Source of the DNA: CAVTRI01 sp963737075
GTDB taxonomy: Bacteria; Actinomycetota; Acidimicrobiia; Acidimicrobiales; Palsa-688
Assembly: GCA_963737075.1 (NCBI GenBank)
Contig: CAVTRI010000002.1
Coordinates: 2,728,001-2,792,000, forward strand
Direction of reading: 5' to 3'
DNA: 64,000 bases
Position 1 is the first letter of the stretch. Each line of letters opens with the position of its first letter. Position numbers and translations under genes: made by a program. The notes under the pieces were generated by a model that saw only the letters and a program-made list of their open reading frames with translations, was not told the origin of the DNA and searched no databases. This document shows positions 8,931 to 17,907 of this stretch, one piece after another.

Positions 8931-10083
8931 TAGTGTCCTGCGCCATAAGTTAGCCGCGAATCTGTTATCGTAGGTAGATGGGTGGTGTGTCTGGCCGGGG
9001 CCGGCCCAAGGCGCCGTTGGTGCTTAGCGATGACGAGCGGGCGGCGTTGGAACGGTTGACGAATCGCCGGAAGACGGCGCAAGCGATGGCGTTGCGGGCT
9101 CGGATCGTGCTGGCGTGCGCGGAGGGGGATCAGCCGTCGAACCAGGAGGTGGCGGCTCAGTTGGGGGTCAATCAGGCGACTGTGGGCAAGTGGCGCCGGC
9201 GGTTCGTGGCTGATCGGCTGGACGGCCTGGCCGACGAGGACCGGCCGGGGGCGCCGCGGACGATCACCGACGACATGGTGGAACAGGTGGTGGTCAAGAC
9301 CTTGGAGGAGACCCCGCCAGGCGCCACCCATTGGTCGACCCGGTCGATGGCCACGGCGACGGGCATGTCGGCGACCACGGTGCGGCGGGTCTGGCGCGCC
9401 TTCGAGCTCAAACCGCATCGGGCGGAGAGCTTCAAGCTGTCGACCGATCCGCTGTTCATCGAGAAGCTGCGAGACGTCGTCGGCCTGTACCTCGACCCCC
9501 CGGAGCGGGCGGTCGTGATGTGTGTCGACGAGAAAAGCCAGATCCAGGCGCTCAACCGCTCCCAGCCCATCCTGCCGATCCTGCCCGGGGTGCCCGAACG
9601 GCGAAGCCATGACTACACCCGCCACGGCACCACCAGCCTGTTCGCCGCCTTGGACTACGCCACCGGCAAGGTCACCGGTTCGACCTATCAGCGGCACCGC
9701 TCGATCGAGTTCAAGAAGTTCCTTCGCACGCTCGACAGCGAGGTCCCCGGCTACCTCGACATCCACCTGGTCTTGGACAACTACGGCACCCACAAAACAC
9801 CGACCATCAAACGCTGGCTGCTGGCCCACCCCCGATTCCATCTGCACTTCTTGCCTACCGGGTCTTCCTGGCTCAACCTCGTCGAACGCTGGTTCTCCGA
9901 GCTCACAACCAAGAAGATCCGTCGCGGCGCCCACCTCTCGGTGCGAGCTCTCGAACGCGACATCAAAGACTGGATCGATCACTGGAACGACAACCCCCGG
10001 CCATACGTGTGGGTCAAGACGGCAGATCAAATCCTCGAAGCCCTGGGACGATATTGTGAACGAATCTCGGGCGCAGGACACTA
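8931..10083. mobile_element. IS630-family insertion sequence
   Basis: Perfect 15-bp terminal inverted repeats CTAGTGTCCTGCGCC at 8930-8944 and 10070-10084 flank a complete transposase gene. Both ends start at TA, the expected IS630/Tc1 target duplication. The element looks intact and potentially mobile. Confidence 0.9.
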
Positions 10084-10084
10084 G
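8978..10084 (+). CDS. IS630-family transposase
   Basis: 368 aa, full length. N-terminal paired helix-turn-helix (EVAAQLGVNQATVGKWRRRF, about 57-76), then an RNase-H-fold DDE domain: D184 in CVDEKSQ, D267 in LVLDNYGTH and E303 in SSWLNLVERWF. The stop codon lies within the right inverted repeat, so coding sequence reaches the very end of the element. The ATG at 8978 was kept as start; it sits about 40 bp inside the left repeat. Confidence 0.93.
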   Translation: MGGVSGRGRPKAPLVLSDDERAALERLTNRRKTAQAMALRARIVLACAEGDQPSNQEVAAQLGVNQATVGKWRRRFVADRLDGLADEDRPGAPRTITDDMVEQVVVKTLEETPPGATHWSTRSMATATGMSATTVRRVWRAFELKPHRAESFKLSTDPLFIEKLRDVVGLYLDPPERAVVMCVDEKSQIQALNRSQPILPILPGVPERRSHDYTRHGTTSLFAALDYATGKVTGSTYQRHRSIEFKKFLRTLDSEVPGYLDIHLVLDNYGTHKTPTIKRWLLAHPRFHLHFLPTGSSWLNLVERWFSELTTKKIRRGAHLSVRALERDIKDWIDHWNDNPRPYVWVKTADQILEALGRYCERISGAGH

Positions 10085-10436
10085 GGCCTCGATTACGGTC
10101 CAGCCGCGACGACGAAGCTCGATGAGCGCATCGGCCTCGGTGCGAGTGAACTTGCCCGCAGCCTGACGTTGAGTGCACCTCATTGGCGCCACGCACGTCC
10201 CGAAAGTCGCTATGGCCGGCTTCCTGCAGAAGGGTCAGGAGTTCTTGCAGCTGCCTCGCCGACGCCGGTGGTCCTGACGGTTGCCCGAGCTTGTCGCTGT
10301 CTCAGTGGCCCAGTGGTGTCAGATGCAGGCTGCCAGGGTCGGCAGCCGCGAGCGTGGAGATCAGCGCCGGTTCAAGAACATGACCAGTACGAGCCGCCCC
10401 GGTGCGTGACACCCGCTGATAGTAAGCCTCCCGCCC
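10085..10436. other. Gap with no clear gene
   Basis: About 350 bp between the IS630 element and an MMPL pseudogene. The only notable stretch is on the minus strand next to the element (start near 10180, MRCTQRQAAGKFTRTEADAL), a short frame broken by the insertion. Nothing else recognised. Confidence 0.5.
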
Positions 10437-11085
10437 TCATTGCTCGCGAGGCCCGACACCAGTCAGCTGGCGGGGCAGCCCGGCCGAGGTGGGCTCGGCG
10501 GGCTCCACGTGAAGCCGGGGCAGGAGCCGGTCCAGCCACGCGGGCAGCCACCAGTTGGCCCGACCGACCATGTGCATCGCCGCCGGCACCAGGACGGTGC
10601 GGATGATGAGGCGTCGACGAAGATGGCGGCGGCGAAACCGAGGCCTACCTGCATGATGGACATCTGGCCGGCGAGGATGAACGCTGCGAACACCAAGATC
10701 ATGATCAGGGAGGCGGCGGTGATGACCCGGCTGGTTTCGGCCTGGCCCCGGATCACCGCCCGCCTGTTGTCGCCAGTCAGCGTCCACTCTTCGTGCATGC
10801 GGCTGACGAGGAAGACCTCGTAGTCGGTGGACAGGCCGAAGAGGATGGCGAACATTATCGCCGGGCTCCATGCCTCGATCCGCCCGCCTGGCTGAACCCG
10901 AGCACCGACTTGCCCCAGCCGAACTGGAACGCGGCCGTCATGACCCCCAGCGCCACGCCGAAGGAGAGCAGGTTCATGATCGATGCCACCAGCGGGATGA
11001 GCAGGCTGCGGAAGACGAGGGCGAGCAGCAGGAAGGCCAGTCCCACAACCACCGCCACGAACTGGGGCAGCTTGGAGCATTGTGC
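10437..11085 (-). pseudogene. MMPL/RND-type transporter, C-terminal fragment
   Basis: Three minus-strand frames joined by two frameshifts (near 10890 and 10610) give the last part of an MMPL lipid/drug exporter. There is a TM helix (VAVVVGLAFLLLALVFRSLL), then FAILFGLSTDYEVFLVSRMHE (the conserved DYE..L..R loop), TSRVITAASLIMILVFAAF, and LIIRTVLVPAAMHMVGRANW. The N-terminal two thirds are missing. It cannot make a working transporter as read. Confidence 0.8.
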
Positions 11086-11135
11086 TAGTCCGAGTGCCCG
11101 GACCGCAGAATCCTCCTTGCCTCGGGCGCTCTTGG

Positions 11136-11902
11136 TCAGCGGAGCGCGACCACGATGGCTCCGGATCCTGCGTTGCGCCAAATGCACCCGGTTTCGACGA
11201 ACCCGGCCTGGCGGAAGGCCCTCTCGTGCCATGGCACCGGTGGGGTGAACTCGGGCGGGTGCGTCTCACCCCCGAACCGCTCGTTGCGTTGGGCGACCAG
11301 CGGGCCGAGCGCGGGGTCGGCCGCCGCCGCGTTCCACCACTGCTCCCAGTCCAGTTCTCCCTCGCCCAACGGTGGCTGAACGGCGCGAGCGCGGCGTTCG
11401 AGGCATCCAAGACGGTGTCGGCACGTTCCGGCCGCATCGGATCGGCGTTGCACACCACCCCACCCGACCGCACCAGCGCCGCCAGCGCCGAATAGACCCG
11501 TCGGAGCGTGGGCTCGTCCAACCAGTGCAGCGAGTTGACAGTCAGTGCGGCGTCGTAGGTCTGGCTGGGTAACGCGCTCGTCCAGGCAGGGTTGGCCAGG
11601 TCGGCGGCGACGATGGTCACCCGCGGGTCGTGGCCCATGACGCCTTCGGCGATGGCCAGCAGCGCCGGGTCAACGTCGAGCAGGGTGACCTCGACATTCG
11701 GGAACCGTTGGAGCAGCCGCACGGTGATGCTGCCCGGTCCGCCGGCTAGGTCCAACACCCGTCCTGGCTTGCCCACCACCGCCTCGACCACGTCGAACAG
11801 CACGCTCAGGCGCTGCTCGCGATCGGGCAACAAGTCAAGCTGCTGGCGATCCCAACTGGACAGCCACGAGGACCAGTCCGTGCGCTCGGTCACCATCGAC
11901 AA
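11136..11902 (-). pseudogene. Class I SAM-dependent methyltransferase, one frameshift
   Basis: The N-terminal frame (from 11902, MSMVTERTDWSSW) carries AdoMet-binding motifs: VLDLAGGPGSIT (motif I), VTLLDVDP (acidic end of beta2), ALTVNSLHWLDE (motif IV) and RSGGVVCNADP. Near 11375 the frame changes. The second frame continues with a matching C-terminal part (LDWEQWWNAAAADPALG, then GFVETGCIWRNAGSGAIVVALR) and stops at 11136. Total about 255 aa if bridged. The substrate is unknown. Confidence 0.75.
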
Positions 11903-12368
11903 AGGGTAGGTCTACCGTCCGCCCCCTTTGGCCGAATAAGAGTGGGGCGAGGGGGCGGCGCCCACAAGCCGCCCGCTCCAGCTCGCCGAAAAGCGGGCAC
12001 GACTCGCCAGGCCCAAGCGACCTGCCCCCGCTGACGTGCTCCAACCCATTCCAGAGCGAGTGGACCAGCCATGAGACGTTGTCGAGGTGGGCCAGGAAAG
12101 GACGACGGGCGGCGCTGATGAGGCAGATCGTCCCAGCTCCTTGGGCCCCGCCGATCACGTCATCTGGGCGGCCGCCCGCGAAAGGGCTACCGGTCGGTGG
12201 CGCACCAGAACGACGGTCGGTTATTTCGCGGTGCTCACGGCCTCGGTACCGAAAGCTCGCACATAACGTCGCCGCCGAAGGTCTCCTATCCGCGGGGTCT
12301 CCACGTCCCTGATCGCAGTTAGAGGACGCACAGAATGACTCCAGACACGAGACCAGCGGGGCGTGCTA
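11903..12368. other. Gap without a recognised gene
   Basis: About 460 bp between the methyltransferase start and the broken recombinase. Open minus-strand frames exist (for example one beginning near 12158) but show no family signal. The stretch 12221-12368 is the out-of-frame tail of the recombinase reading frame. Confidence 0.4.
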
Positions 12369-13228
12369 AATCGACAATCCCGCGCAGGTGGCGGTGGACG
12401 CCGTCGAGGCGACGGCGGCGCCCAGAATGCCGCTGGTGCTTGTCTCCAGAATGCCGCTGGTGCTTGAGGCACGGCGGCGTGGAGGGCGGCGGTGATGAAG
12501 GCGTGGCGCAAGGTGTGCGGTCCGATAGGTTTCGTGATCCCGGCGCGCCGAGCGACTCGGCGGACAATCCGAGCGGCGCCGTGACGGTCCAGGCGACCAC
12601 CGTCTGAACCGGTGAAGATCGGTCCCTCGCTGCGCTCGCCGACAGTCAAGTCGATAGCTCTGGCCGTTCGGGGGGCTAGGGGCACAGTGACAACCTTTCC
12701 GCCGTTGCGCAGGATGGTCAGCGTCCGACGTCCCCGCTCGAGACCGAGCGCTTCGATGTTGGCTCCGGTTGCTTCGGACACCCGCAAGCCGTTCAGCGCC
12801 CGCACCGAGATCAGCCCGTGCTCGATGGCCGGCCCCAGCCCGGCGGCGACAAGCAGGGCGCCGACCTCGTTGCGGTCCAGACCGATGGCGTGGGACTCGC
12901 AGTCCAGTCGGGGCCGGCGCACATGCACGGCAGGGGACACCGCCAGGAGTCCTTCCTCTTCCGCGTACCGGTACAGCCCGGCGACCGTGCACAGCCGGCG
13001 GGCGACGGTGGCCCGGGCCCGGCCTCGCTCTTCTAGGGCTCGGGCGTAGGCTTCGATGTCAGCCCGACGGACCGAGAACAGGACCAGCTGATGGTCCTCA
13101 CACCAGGCGACGAACTGGCGCAGGTCGAGGGCGTAGGCGTCGCGGGTCGAGCCCCGGTAGCCGGCCAGGAAGCCGGCCAATGCCAGTCGTTCCCCACTCC
13201 CGAAGGCGGGATCTAGGTGAGCCGGCAT
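12369..13228 (-). pseudogene. XerC/D-like tyrosine recombinase lacking its C-terminal tyrosine box
   Basis: From 13228 the frame gives a SAM-like N-terminal core-binding domain (STRDAYALDLRQFVAWCEDH, then RRLCTVAGLYRYAEEEG). The catalytic domain has Arg I in NGLRVSEA, Lys in NGGKVVTVPL and the HxxR of HTLRHAFITAAL. Immediately after, the frame meets a tandem 20-bp repeat (12433-12474, the CAGAATGCCGCTGGTGCTTG unit) and reads low-complexity sequence. The second His/Trp and the nucleophilic Tyr are absent. The apparent start codon and next residues (MPAHL) come from the inverted repeat of the neighbouring IS1182 derivative, so the true N-terminus may also be altered. Confidence 0.8.
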
Positions 13229-14316
13229 AAAGTCGGCGTGACATCCACCACTGCGGGTGGTGGGGTGGTTTGACTTGGCGTGTGCTGGGCAGGGTTGATC
13301 CTCAAGGTTCGCTCTTGGAGACGCGGCTGATACGTGGCCATTTGGTGACCAAGGGCTCGTTTTATGAGCGGCTGGCCGAGCATGGGCACGAGTTCATCTC
13401 CGATGACGATTTCGCTGGTCTGTACTCGGGGCGGATGGGGCGGCCGTCGATCCCGCCGTCGGTGATGATCCGGGCCATGCTGTGCGCCACCTACGACCGC
13501 ACGTCGGATGCGGAGACGAGCCGGCGGAGTCGGGTGGATCTGGATTGGAAGGCGGCCATGGGAGTGGAGGACGACTTTCCGGGGATCGCGCCGCGCACGT
13601 TCAGTTTGATGCGGGCCCGGATGATCGCCTATGACGCCGACAACGAGTTGTTCAAGGCGACGCTCGCCAAGGCGGTGGAGCGGCGGGTATTCACCGGCCC
13701 GTTGACGGCGATCATCGACGCCTCCCCGGTGCATGGGGCGGGGGCGGTGGCCGACACCTACGAGCTGATCCGAGGGTTTCTGGTCAAGATCCGCCGGGCC
13801 GGCGGGCTGCGCAACAGGAAGACCGCCAATCGGGTGGCCCCGCTGGCCGCGGGCAAGCCCGATATTGACTGGCAAGACGCTGCGGCCCGCAAGCAGCACC
13901 TGGGGGAGCTGGTCAGCCTGGCCAAGGTGGTGCTGGCCGAGGTGGCCGGCACCACGAACCCGACGGTCGCCGAGCAGGCGGAGTTGCTGGCCCAGGTGAT
14001 CGACGCCGACACCGAGCCCGACGACAACGGCGAGACGCAGATCCGCCACGGGGTGGCCCGGGACCGTGTCGTCAGCCACTCCGACCCCGAGATACGCCAC
14101 GGCCGTAAGTCCGCCTCTCGGCGCTTCGATGGCCACAAGATGGACGTGCTGGGCCATCACGGGCTTCCCACGGGCATCACGAACACCACCCGAGACCTCC
14201 AGCGCCCCTCAGCGGCATCACCGGCCCCCATCGCCCCGCCAACCAACCACTATCGCCGTTCCAGCCAACCGCACACCCGACCCCTTCAAATAGCCACTTC
14301 ATGCCGGCTCACCTAG
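13213..14316. mobile_element. IS1182-like element, internally deleted (both ends kept)
   Basis: Inverted repeats of about 21 bp (CTAGGTGAGCCGGCATAAAGT at 13213-13233 and its near-perfect complement at 14296-14316) bound a 1.1-kb element carrying only the first half of a transposase. The palindrome CTAG is present at both borders. With both ends preserved but no complete transposase it could move only if a related enzyme acts in trans. Confidence 0.75.
13270..14316 (+). pseudogene. IS1182-family transposase, C-terminally truncated
   Basis: The first about 285 codons match the N-terminal part of IS1182 transposases: YSGRMGRPSIPPSVMIRAML, a DRTSDAE..RSRVDLDWKAAMG block, TFSLMRARM, and the first catalytic Asp in AIIDASPVHG. 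After the FDGHKMDV region, where a full-length enzyme would carry the remaining catalytic residues, the sequence changes to unrelated Pro/Ser-rich reading frame and runs into the right inverted repeat. It is therefore inactive. Confidence 0.8.
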
Positions 14317-14589
14317 ATGACCACAGATCTGGACGGTTCGTGTTCCATGGGTTACCTCTCGAGTCGGTGGGACTCGAGAGGCCCGAGCCCCACGGTTGAG
14401 GTCACCGACCCTACGGGCGGTCACCCGGCCCGATGTTCTGCGTCGTGCGGCGTAACTCCGAGAACTACCGTGCACAGCGCGCGATCGCCGAATCCGGCGC
14501 CTGCGCTCGCGCGGCCGGCGCTCGGGTTTGTGACTGGCGTCGCGATGTTCTGCGCCGGTCATTGCCGCTGCCCTAATGCTACCTCAAGA
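14317..14589. other. Gap upstream of vapBC
   Basis: About 270 bp with no gene. It contains a short inverted repeat CCTCTCGAGTCGGTGGGACTCGAGAGG (arms CTCTCGAGT/ACTCGAGAG, about 14356-14380) of unknown role. Confidence 0.45.
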
Positions 14590-14610
14590 ATGGGTGCAGC
14601 TTGCACCCAT
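14590..14610. promoter_or_regulatory. Perfect palindrome upstream of vapBC, probable operator
   Basis: ATGGGTGCA-GCT-TGCACCCAT: two perfect 9-bp arms with a 3-bp centre, ending 20 bp before the antitoxin start. A -10-like TAGGAT lies at 14619-14624, six bases before the ATG, so transcription may start at or near the ATG (leaderless). VapB-type antitoxins bind such inverted repeats to repress their own operon; this is inferred. Confidence 0.6.
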
Positions 14611-14630
14611 TATGCTGGTAGGATAGGGCC

Positions 14631-14873
14631 ATGGCGAGGGTGATCCAGATCCGAGACGTGCCAGATGATGTGCACGAGGCGTTGGCTAAGGCGGCCGAGG
14701 CCGAGAAGCTCTCATTGAACCGATACGTACTTCGTGAACTCGAACATCTGGCCCGCCGGGCCGAAAGCGTTGAACTCAACGCCCGGGTCATTACCGAAAC
14801 GAGAGCTCGGGTCGGCAGGAAGGTGGCACGCAAGACGATCTTGGCGGCCCTGCAGGAGGGCCGTGAGGAGTGA
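14631..14873 (+). CDS. VapB-like (FitA-type ribbon-helix-helix) antitoxin
   Basis: 80 aa. N-terminal RHH: VIQIRDVPDDVHEALAKAAE then a helix with LSLNRYVLRELEHLA, the pattern of FitA/VapB antitoxins paired with PIN toxins. The C-terminal half (ARKTILAALQEGREE) would wrap the toxin. Its stop overlaps the toxin start (GTGA), giving coupled translation. The palindrome at 14590 is the likely operator. Confidence 0.85.
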   Translation: MARVIQIRDVPDDVHEALAKAAEAEKLSLNRYVLRELEHLARRAESVELNARVITETRARVGRKVARKTILAALQEGREE

Positions 14874-15247
14874 GGGTGGTTGACGCCGGCGTGCTCGTAG
14901 GCGTTCTCGTCGGTGACCTTGAGCCGGAGGCGCTTGGCGATGAGGAGTTGGTGGCGCCGCACCTCATCGACAGCGAGGTCACACACGTGCTGCGACGGTT
15001 AGCTCACCACGGGGACCTGACCGACGACGCGGCGACAGCCGCGATGGACGGTTTCGTGCGACTCAGCCTCACCCGGTTCCCGGCGGATTGGCTTCGGGGT
15101 CGGATGTGGGCGTTACGCCACAACCTCTCGGCCTACGACGCCACGTATGTAGCGTTAACGGAAACGCTGTCAGCTACGTCATTGCTGACGATCGACTCAA
15201 GGCTGGCGGCAGCTCCGGGCATCCAGTGCCTGGTGGACGTTCTGTAA
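14870..15247 (+). CDS. VapC-type PIN-domain toxin
   Basis: 125 aa with a GTG start overlapping the antitoxin stop. PIN acidic residues are visible: D5 (VVDAGVLVG), E36 (LIDSEVTHVLRR), D89 region (LSAYDATYVALTE) and D107 (LLTIDSRLA). VapC toxins are Mg-dependent ribonucleases that cut tRNA or rRNA and are held inactive by VapB. The gene appears intact. Confidence 0.87.
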   Translation: MRVVDAGVLVGVLVGDLEPEALGDEELVAPHLIDSEVTHVLRRLAHHGDLTDDAATAAMDGFVRLSLTRFPADWLRGRMWALRHNLSAYDATYVALTETLSATSLLTIDSRLAAAPGIQCLVDVL

Positions 15248-15307
15248 ACCTAACGGTGTTTCCGGCCTGACACGCTGAGTCACTTGTGGCCGGCAGAAAG
15301 GCTGGAG

Positions 15308-15479
15308 ATGACTGCGACACTGGATGATGTGGCCAAGAAGCGGCCGGCCGAGCAGTCGGCTGAGGAGGAGGTGGCGGCGGAGTTGGTCCGCCAGGCCAAG
15401 GAGCGGGGGCTGTCATTGAACGGTCCGGATGGGCCGTTGAAGCAGCTGACCAGTCGGTCATCGAGGCCGCGCTTGGTGA
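15308..15479 (+). pseudogene. IS256-family transposase, N-terminal fragment (copy A, part 1)
   Basis: MTATLDDVAKKRPAEQSAEE and the following residues match the N-terminus of the intact IS256 transposase at 51434-52720. The upstream 60 bp also match that element's left end (ACGGTGTTTC). A one-base frameshift occurs at about 15450. The reading then ends at the border of the inserted IS3-like element. The rest of this copy continues at 16997. Confidence 0.8.
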
Positions 15480-15525
15480 CCTGCGTCTGAGTTAAACGCG
15501 GAGATCGGCTGGATAATGAACCAAG

Positions 15526-16563
15526 TCATGCCGTCTCCTCGTGGTGGTTGTTGCGGTGGCGGCGATGGTAGGTGACGCGCTGTTCGTGGGCTCGCCGCAG
15601 TCCCTCGACTCGTGCTTGGCGGATGGCTTCTCCTCGGCCGGCGTGTTCGTCGTCGGGTGTGACGTAGCCGATCCCGGCGTGCAAGCGGGTCCCGTTGTAC
15701 TCTCGGCGGACGCGGCCCAGTTCGGTGTCGAGAGCGGCGGGGTCGGTGATCGTTTCGAGGTGCGGCCACTCGCCTTTGACGTGGCCGAAGAGGCTCTCGA
15801 TCCACGCCTGGTCGGTCGGCGTTGCGGGACGCCCCAGGCGCTGCGCGACGGCCAGGCCGACGAAGAAGTCCCTGGTGTCATGCGAGGTCATCGGCGGGCC
15901 GTTGTCGCTGCAGGCCAACAGGATCGGCCGGGCCGGGTCGTCGATGGGCAGCTCGATGCGCTCCGGGGTGATCAGCTCGGCGAGGCCCTCTGCGATGAGG
16001 GCCCTGTCGAAGATGACCGCGACCTGGCTGGAGGTCTCCTCGATCGACACCAGCGTGTCGATCCACCTGCGGGACACGACGTCGACGATGGCGAACGCGA
16101 CCCTCTTGGCGCGGGGGAAATGCGACACGTCCCAGCACCAGATGCGATTCGGCTCCCACGACAGCCATGCCGGCCAGGCGATCCGTGGAGCAGGATCTCT
16201 CGCTGGCGGCTCGGGCAGAACCAGCCCGTGAGCAGCCAAGACCCGGCGGAAGGTGGAGGCAGAGACCCACACCCGGGCGGTGTAGGAGCCGCGGTGAGCG
16301 AGCTTGCGATGCGAGCGGTCAATGCTGCCCCACTCCTCTGTGACAGCGAGGATTCTCGGCGACCTCCCACTCCATCAGCGAGTGCAGGGCGACACCGCCT
16401 GGTGCCCGATCGGTGAGAGTGCCCACGATGCGCTGGCGATGCCGCCAGCGGTGCACCCGGTCATCGGAAACCCCCAACAGCGCGGTCGCCCACGAATGCG
16501 GTGCGCCACCGGCGACAGCCTCGTCGACCAGTTTGAGGATCGCTTCCTTGGTCTCGCCCGGGA
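15526..16563 (-). pseudogene. IS3-family orfB (rve integrase), one frameshift
   Basis: Upstream part: TKEAILKLVDEAVAGG and SLMEWEVAE in one frame. A shift near 16360 then leads to the main frame with an N-terminal STFRRVLAAHGL helix and the rve catalytic core: first Asp in WCWDVSHFP, second in LACSDNGPPM and the Glu in WIESLFGHVKGEWPHL. It ends at 15526. The DDE set is complete but translation is broken unless the shift is programmed or a sequencing slip. Confidence 0.75.
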
Positions 16564-16584
16564 CCCTCGGGCCAAGCGGAGATG

Positions 16585-16908
16585 TCAGGCCCAGCCGGCT
16601 TTTCCCCGCAGCACAGCCAGCTCGATCGCCTGCGCCTTGATCGCCTCGGTCAACTGTGCAAGCTCGCGGTTGGCCTCCTCGAGCTGCCAGTTGCGCTCGG
16701 CGGCTGGGCGTCCCGGCTTCGAAGAAAACGCAGCCAGCGCGGCGTCTTTGACGGTGCGGCGAATCGTGATGATCGTCGAAACGTCCACGCCCCACTTGCG
16801 CGCCGCATCGGACTGGGTGATCTCCCGACCCATCACGGACAAGAAGATCTCCCACTTCGTCTCCGGCGACAGCACCTTCGCCTTGCGACGTCCGTTCAAC
16901 TCGGACAT
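16585..16908 (-). CDS. IS3-family orfA (helix-turn-helix)
   Basis: 107 aa. HTH region KWEIFLSVMGREITQSDAAR followed by KWGVDVSTIITIRRTVKDAA, then a C-terminal coiled-coil stretch (ERNWQLEEANRELAQLTEAI) typical of orfA leucine zippers. An AGAGGAGCTGTG motif precedes the ATG on the minus strand. It overlaps or abuts the start of orfB. Confidence 0.8.
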   Translation of the reverse strand: MSELNGRRKAKVLSPETKWEIFLSVMGREITQSDAARKWGVDVSTIITIRRTVKDAALAAFSSKPGRPAAERNWQLEEANRELAQLTEAIKAQAIELAVLRGKAGWA

Positions 16909-16996
16909 TCACAGCTCCTCTCGGACTAGCCGAGGAGACTGTCAGGCATGGGTCATTTCGCGGTGGACCCTCCGCGGCGAACTCAGACGCAAAACA

Positions 16997-17142
16997 CTTG
17001 GTGAGGAAATGACCGACCATCTGGGCTATGAGAAGAACGACCCGGCGGGGGCCGGCTCGGGGAACATACGTAACGGCACCCGCTCGAAGACCGTGCTCAC
17101 GGAGAGTTCGGGGAACGTCGAGATCCACGTGCCCCGGGACCA
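16997..17142 (+). pseudogene. IS256-family transposase fragment (copy A, part 2)
   Basis: Plus-strand reading GEEMTDHLGYEKNDPAGAGS, then NGTRSKTVLTESSGNVEIHVPRD, continues the N-terminal fragment at 15308 when compared with the intact copy (GEEMTEHLGYAKGE... IDVPRD). It breaks at about 17142, where IS110-like sequence begins. Confidence 0.85.
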
Positions 17143-17304
17143 GGCGAGCACCTTGAGCCGCTCATCGGTGCGCAGGGTCGCGGCCCACGCTCGCAGCGAC
17201 TAGGGGGTCACCCCGATCCGGCCCTCATCCCGCACCAGCCCGTGCTCGACCACCGCGAGCTGGGCGAACTCGCGGTGCACGTCCATCGCGATATATCTGC
17301 CCAT
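17143..17304 (-). pseudogene. IS110-family transposase, N-terminal fragment
   Basis: Minus strand from the ATG at 17304: MGRYIAMDVHREFAQLAVVE, then GLVRDEGRIGVTP, an in-frame TAG, and SLRAWAATL. This matches the DEDD-domain start of IS110/IS116 transposases (first catalytic Asp in MDVHRE). Only about 50 residues survive. About 260 bp to its right (17305-17567) hold no recognisable gene. Confidence 0.75.
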
Positions 17305-17567
17305 CACCGTCCCTCCCTCTCTGTGCTCGACGATGGACGGGGAACGGTGTGGGCGGAACGACACCTACGGATACACGCTCGCAGCGCAGCCGGGCAAGTC
17401 GCAGGGGCGGCCAACTACTGACACGAGCTCGCAGCTCACTGAGTAAGAACGGCCTGCCCATGCTGGTTCCCCAGACGCCCCACTCCCGGTCGGTCGCACC
17501 GTATTCCGCCGGGCTCCCGGCGGTCAGCGGAAGGCGATCGGGCGCCAGCTCATTTCGTACCGGATAC

Positions 17568-17828
17568 GGATACGAACGCCATCGAGAGCCTCAACGCCCG
17601 CTACCGCCGAGCGATCAAGGCCAGTGGGCATTTCCCTTCCGAGCAGGCCGCCATAAAGTGCCTGTATCTCGTGACCAGATCCCTCGGCCCCACCGGCACC
17701 GGCCGGACCAGGTGGGCCATGCGCTGGAAGCCGGCCCTCAACGCCTTCGCCATAACCTTCGCCGACCGATTCCCGGCCGCCGAGACCCACAGTCCCGTCC
17801 GCCCACAAGGAAATCCTCCTGTCCATTG
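17568..17828 (+). pseudogene. IS256-family transposase, C-terminal fragment (copy A, part 3)
   Basis: TNAIESLNARYRRAIKASGH, then CLYLVTRSLGPTGTGR and WAMRWKPALNAFAITFADRF, closely match the C-terminus of the intact copy at 51434-52720 and include the catalytic Glu (NAIESLN). The central part of the transposase is missing, so this copy is a relic. Confidence 0.85.
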
Positions 17829-17907
17829 ACATCCATGGTCGAGGTGTTGAGGGGTCTGCTTCTGGCCGCCAGGCGGTGGCAGCAAGGGGTGCTGGGGGCG
17901 CGGGTGG

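Larger units (their letters stand above)
15480..16996. mobile_element. IS3-like element inserted in the IS256 copy
   Basis: Carries orfA and orfB on the minus strand. Its ends contain the inverted repeat TGCGTCTGAGTT (15482-15493) and the complement AACTCAGACGCA (16980-16991). The 8-bp string CTTGGTGA occurs just outside both ends (15472-15479 and 16997-17004) and is the likely target duplication, since IS256 coding sequence resumes in the matching place on the other side. Confidence 0.75.

Noticed and set aside
8930..10192. 420-codon minus-strand frame across the IS630 element
   Set aside because: Antisense to the transposase with intact DDE residues; only its first about 35 codons lie outside the element.
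12423..12480. CRISPR-like tandem repeat in the recombinase
   Set aside because: Only two adjacent units without spacers; simple tandem duplication.
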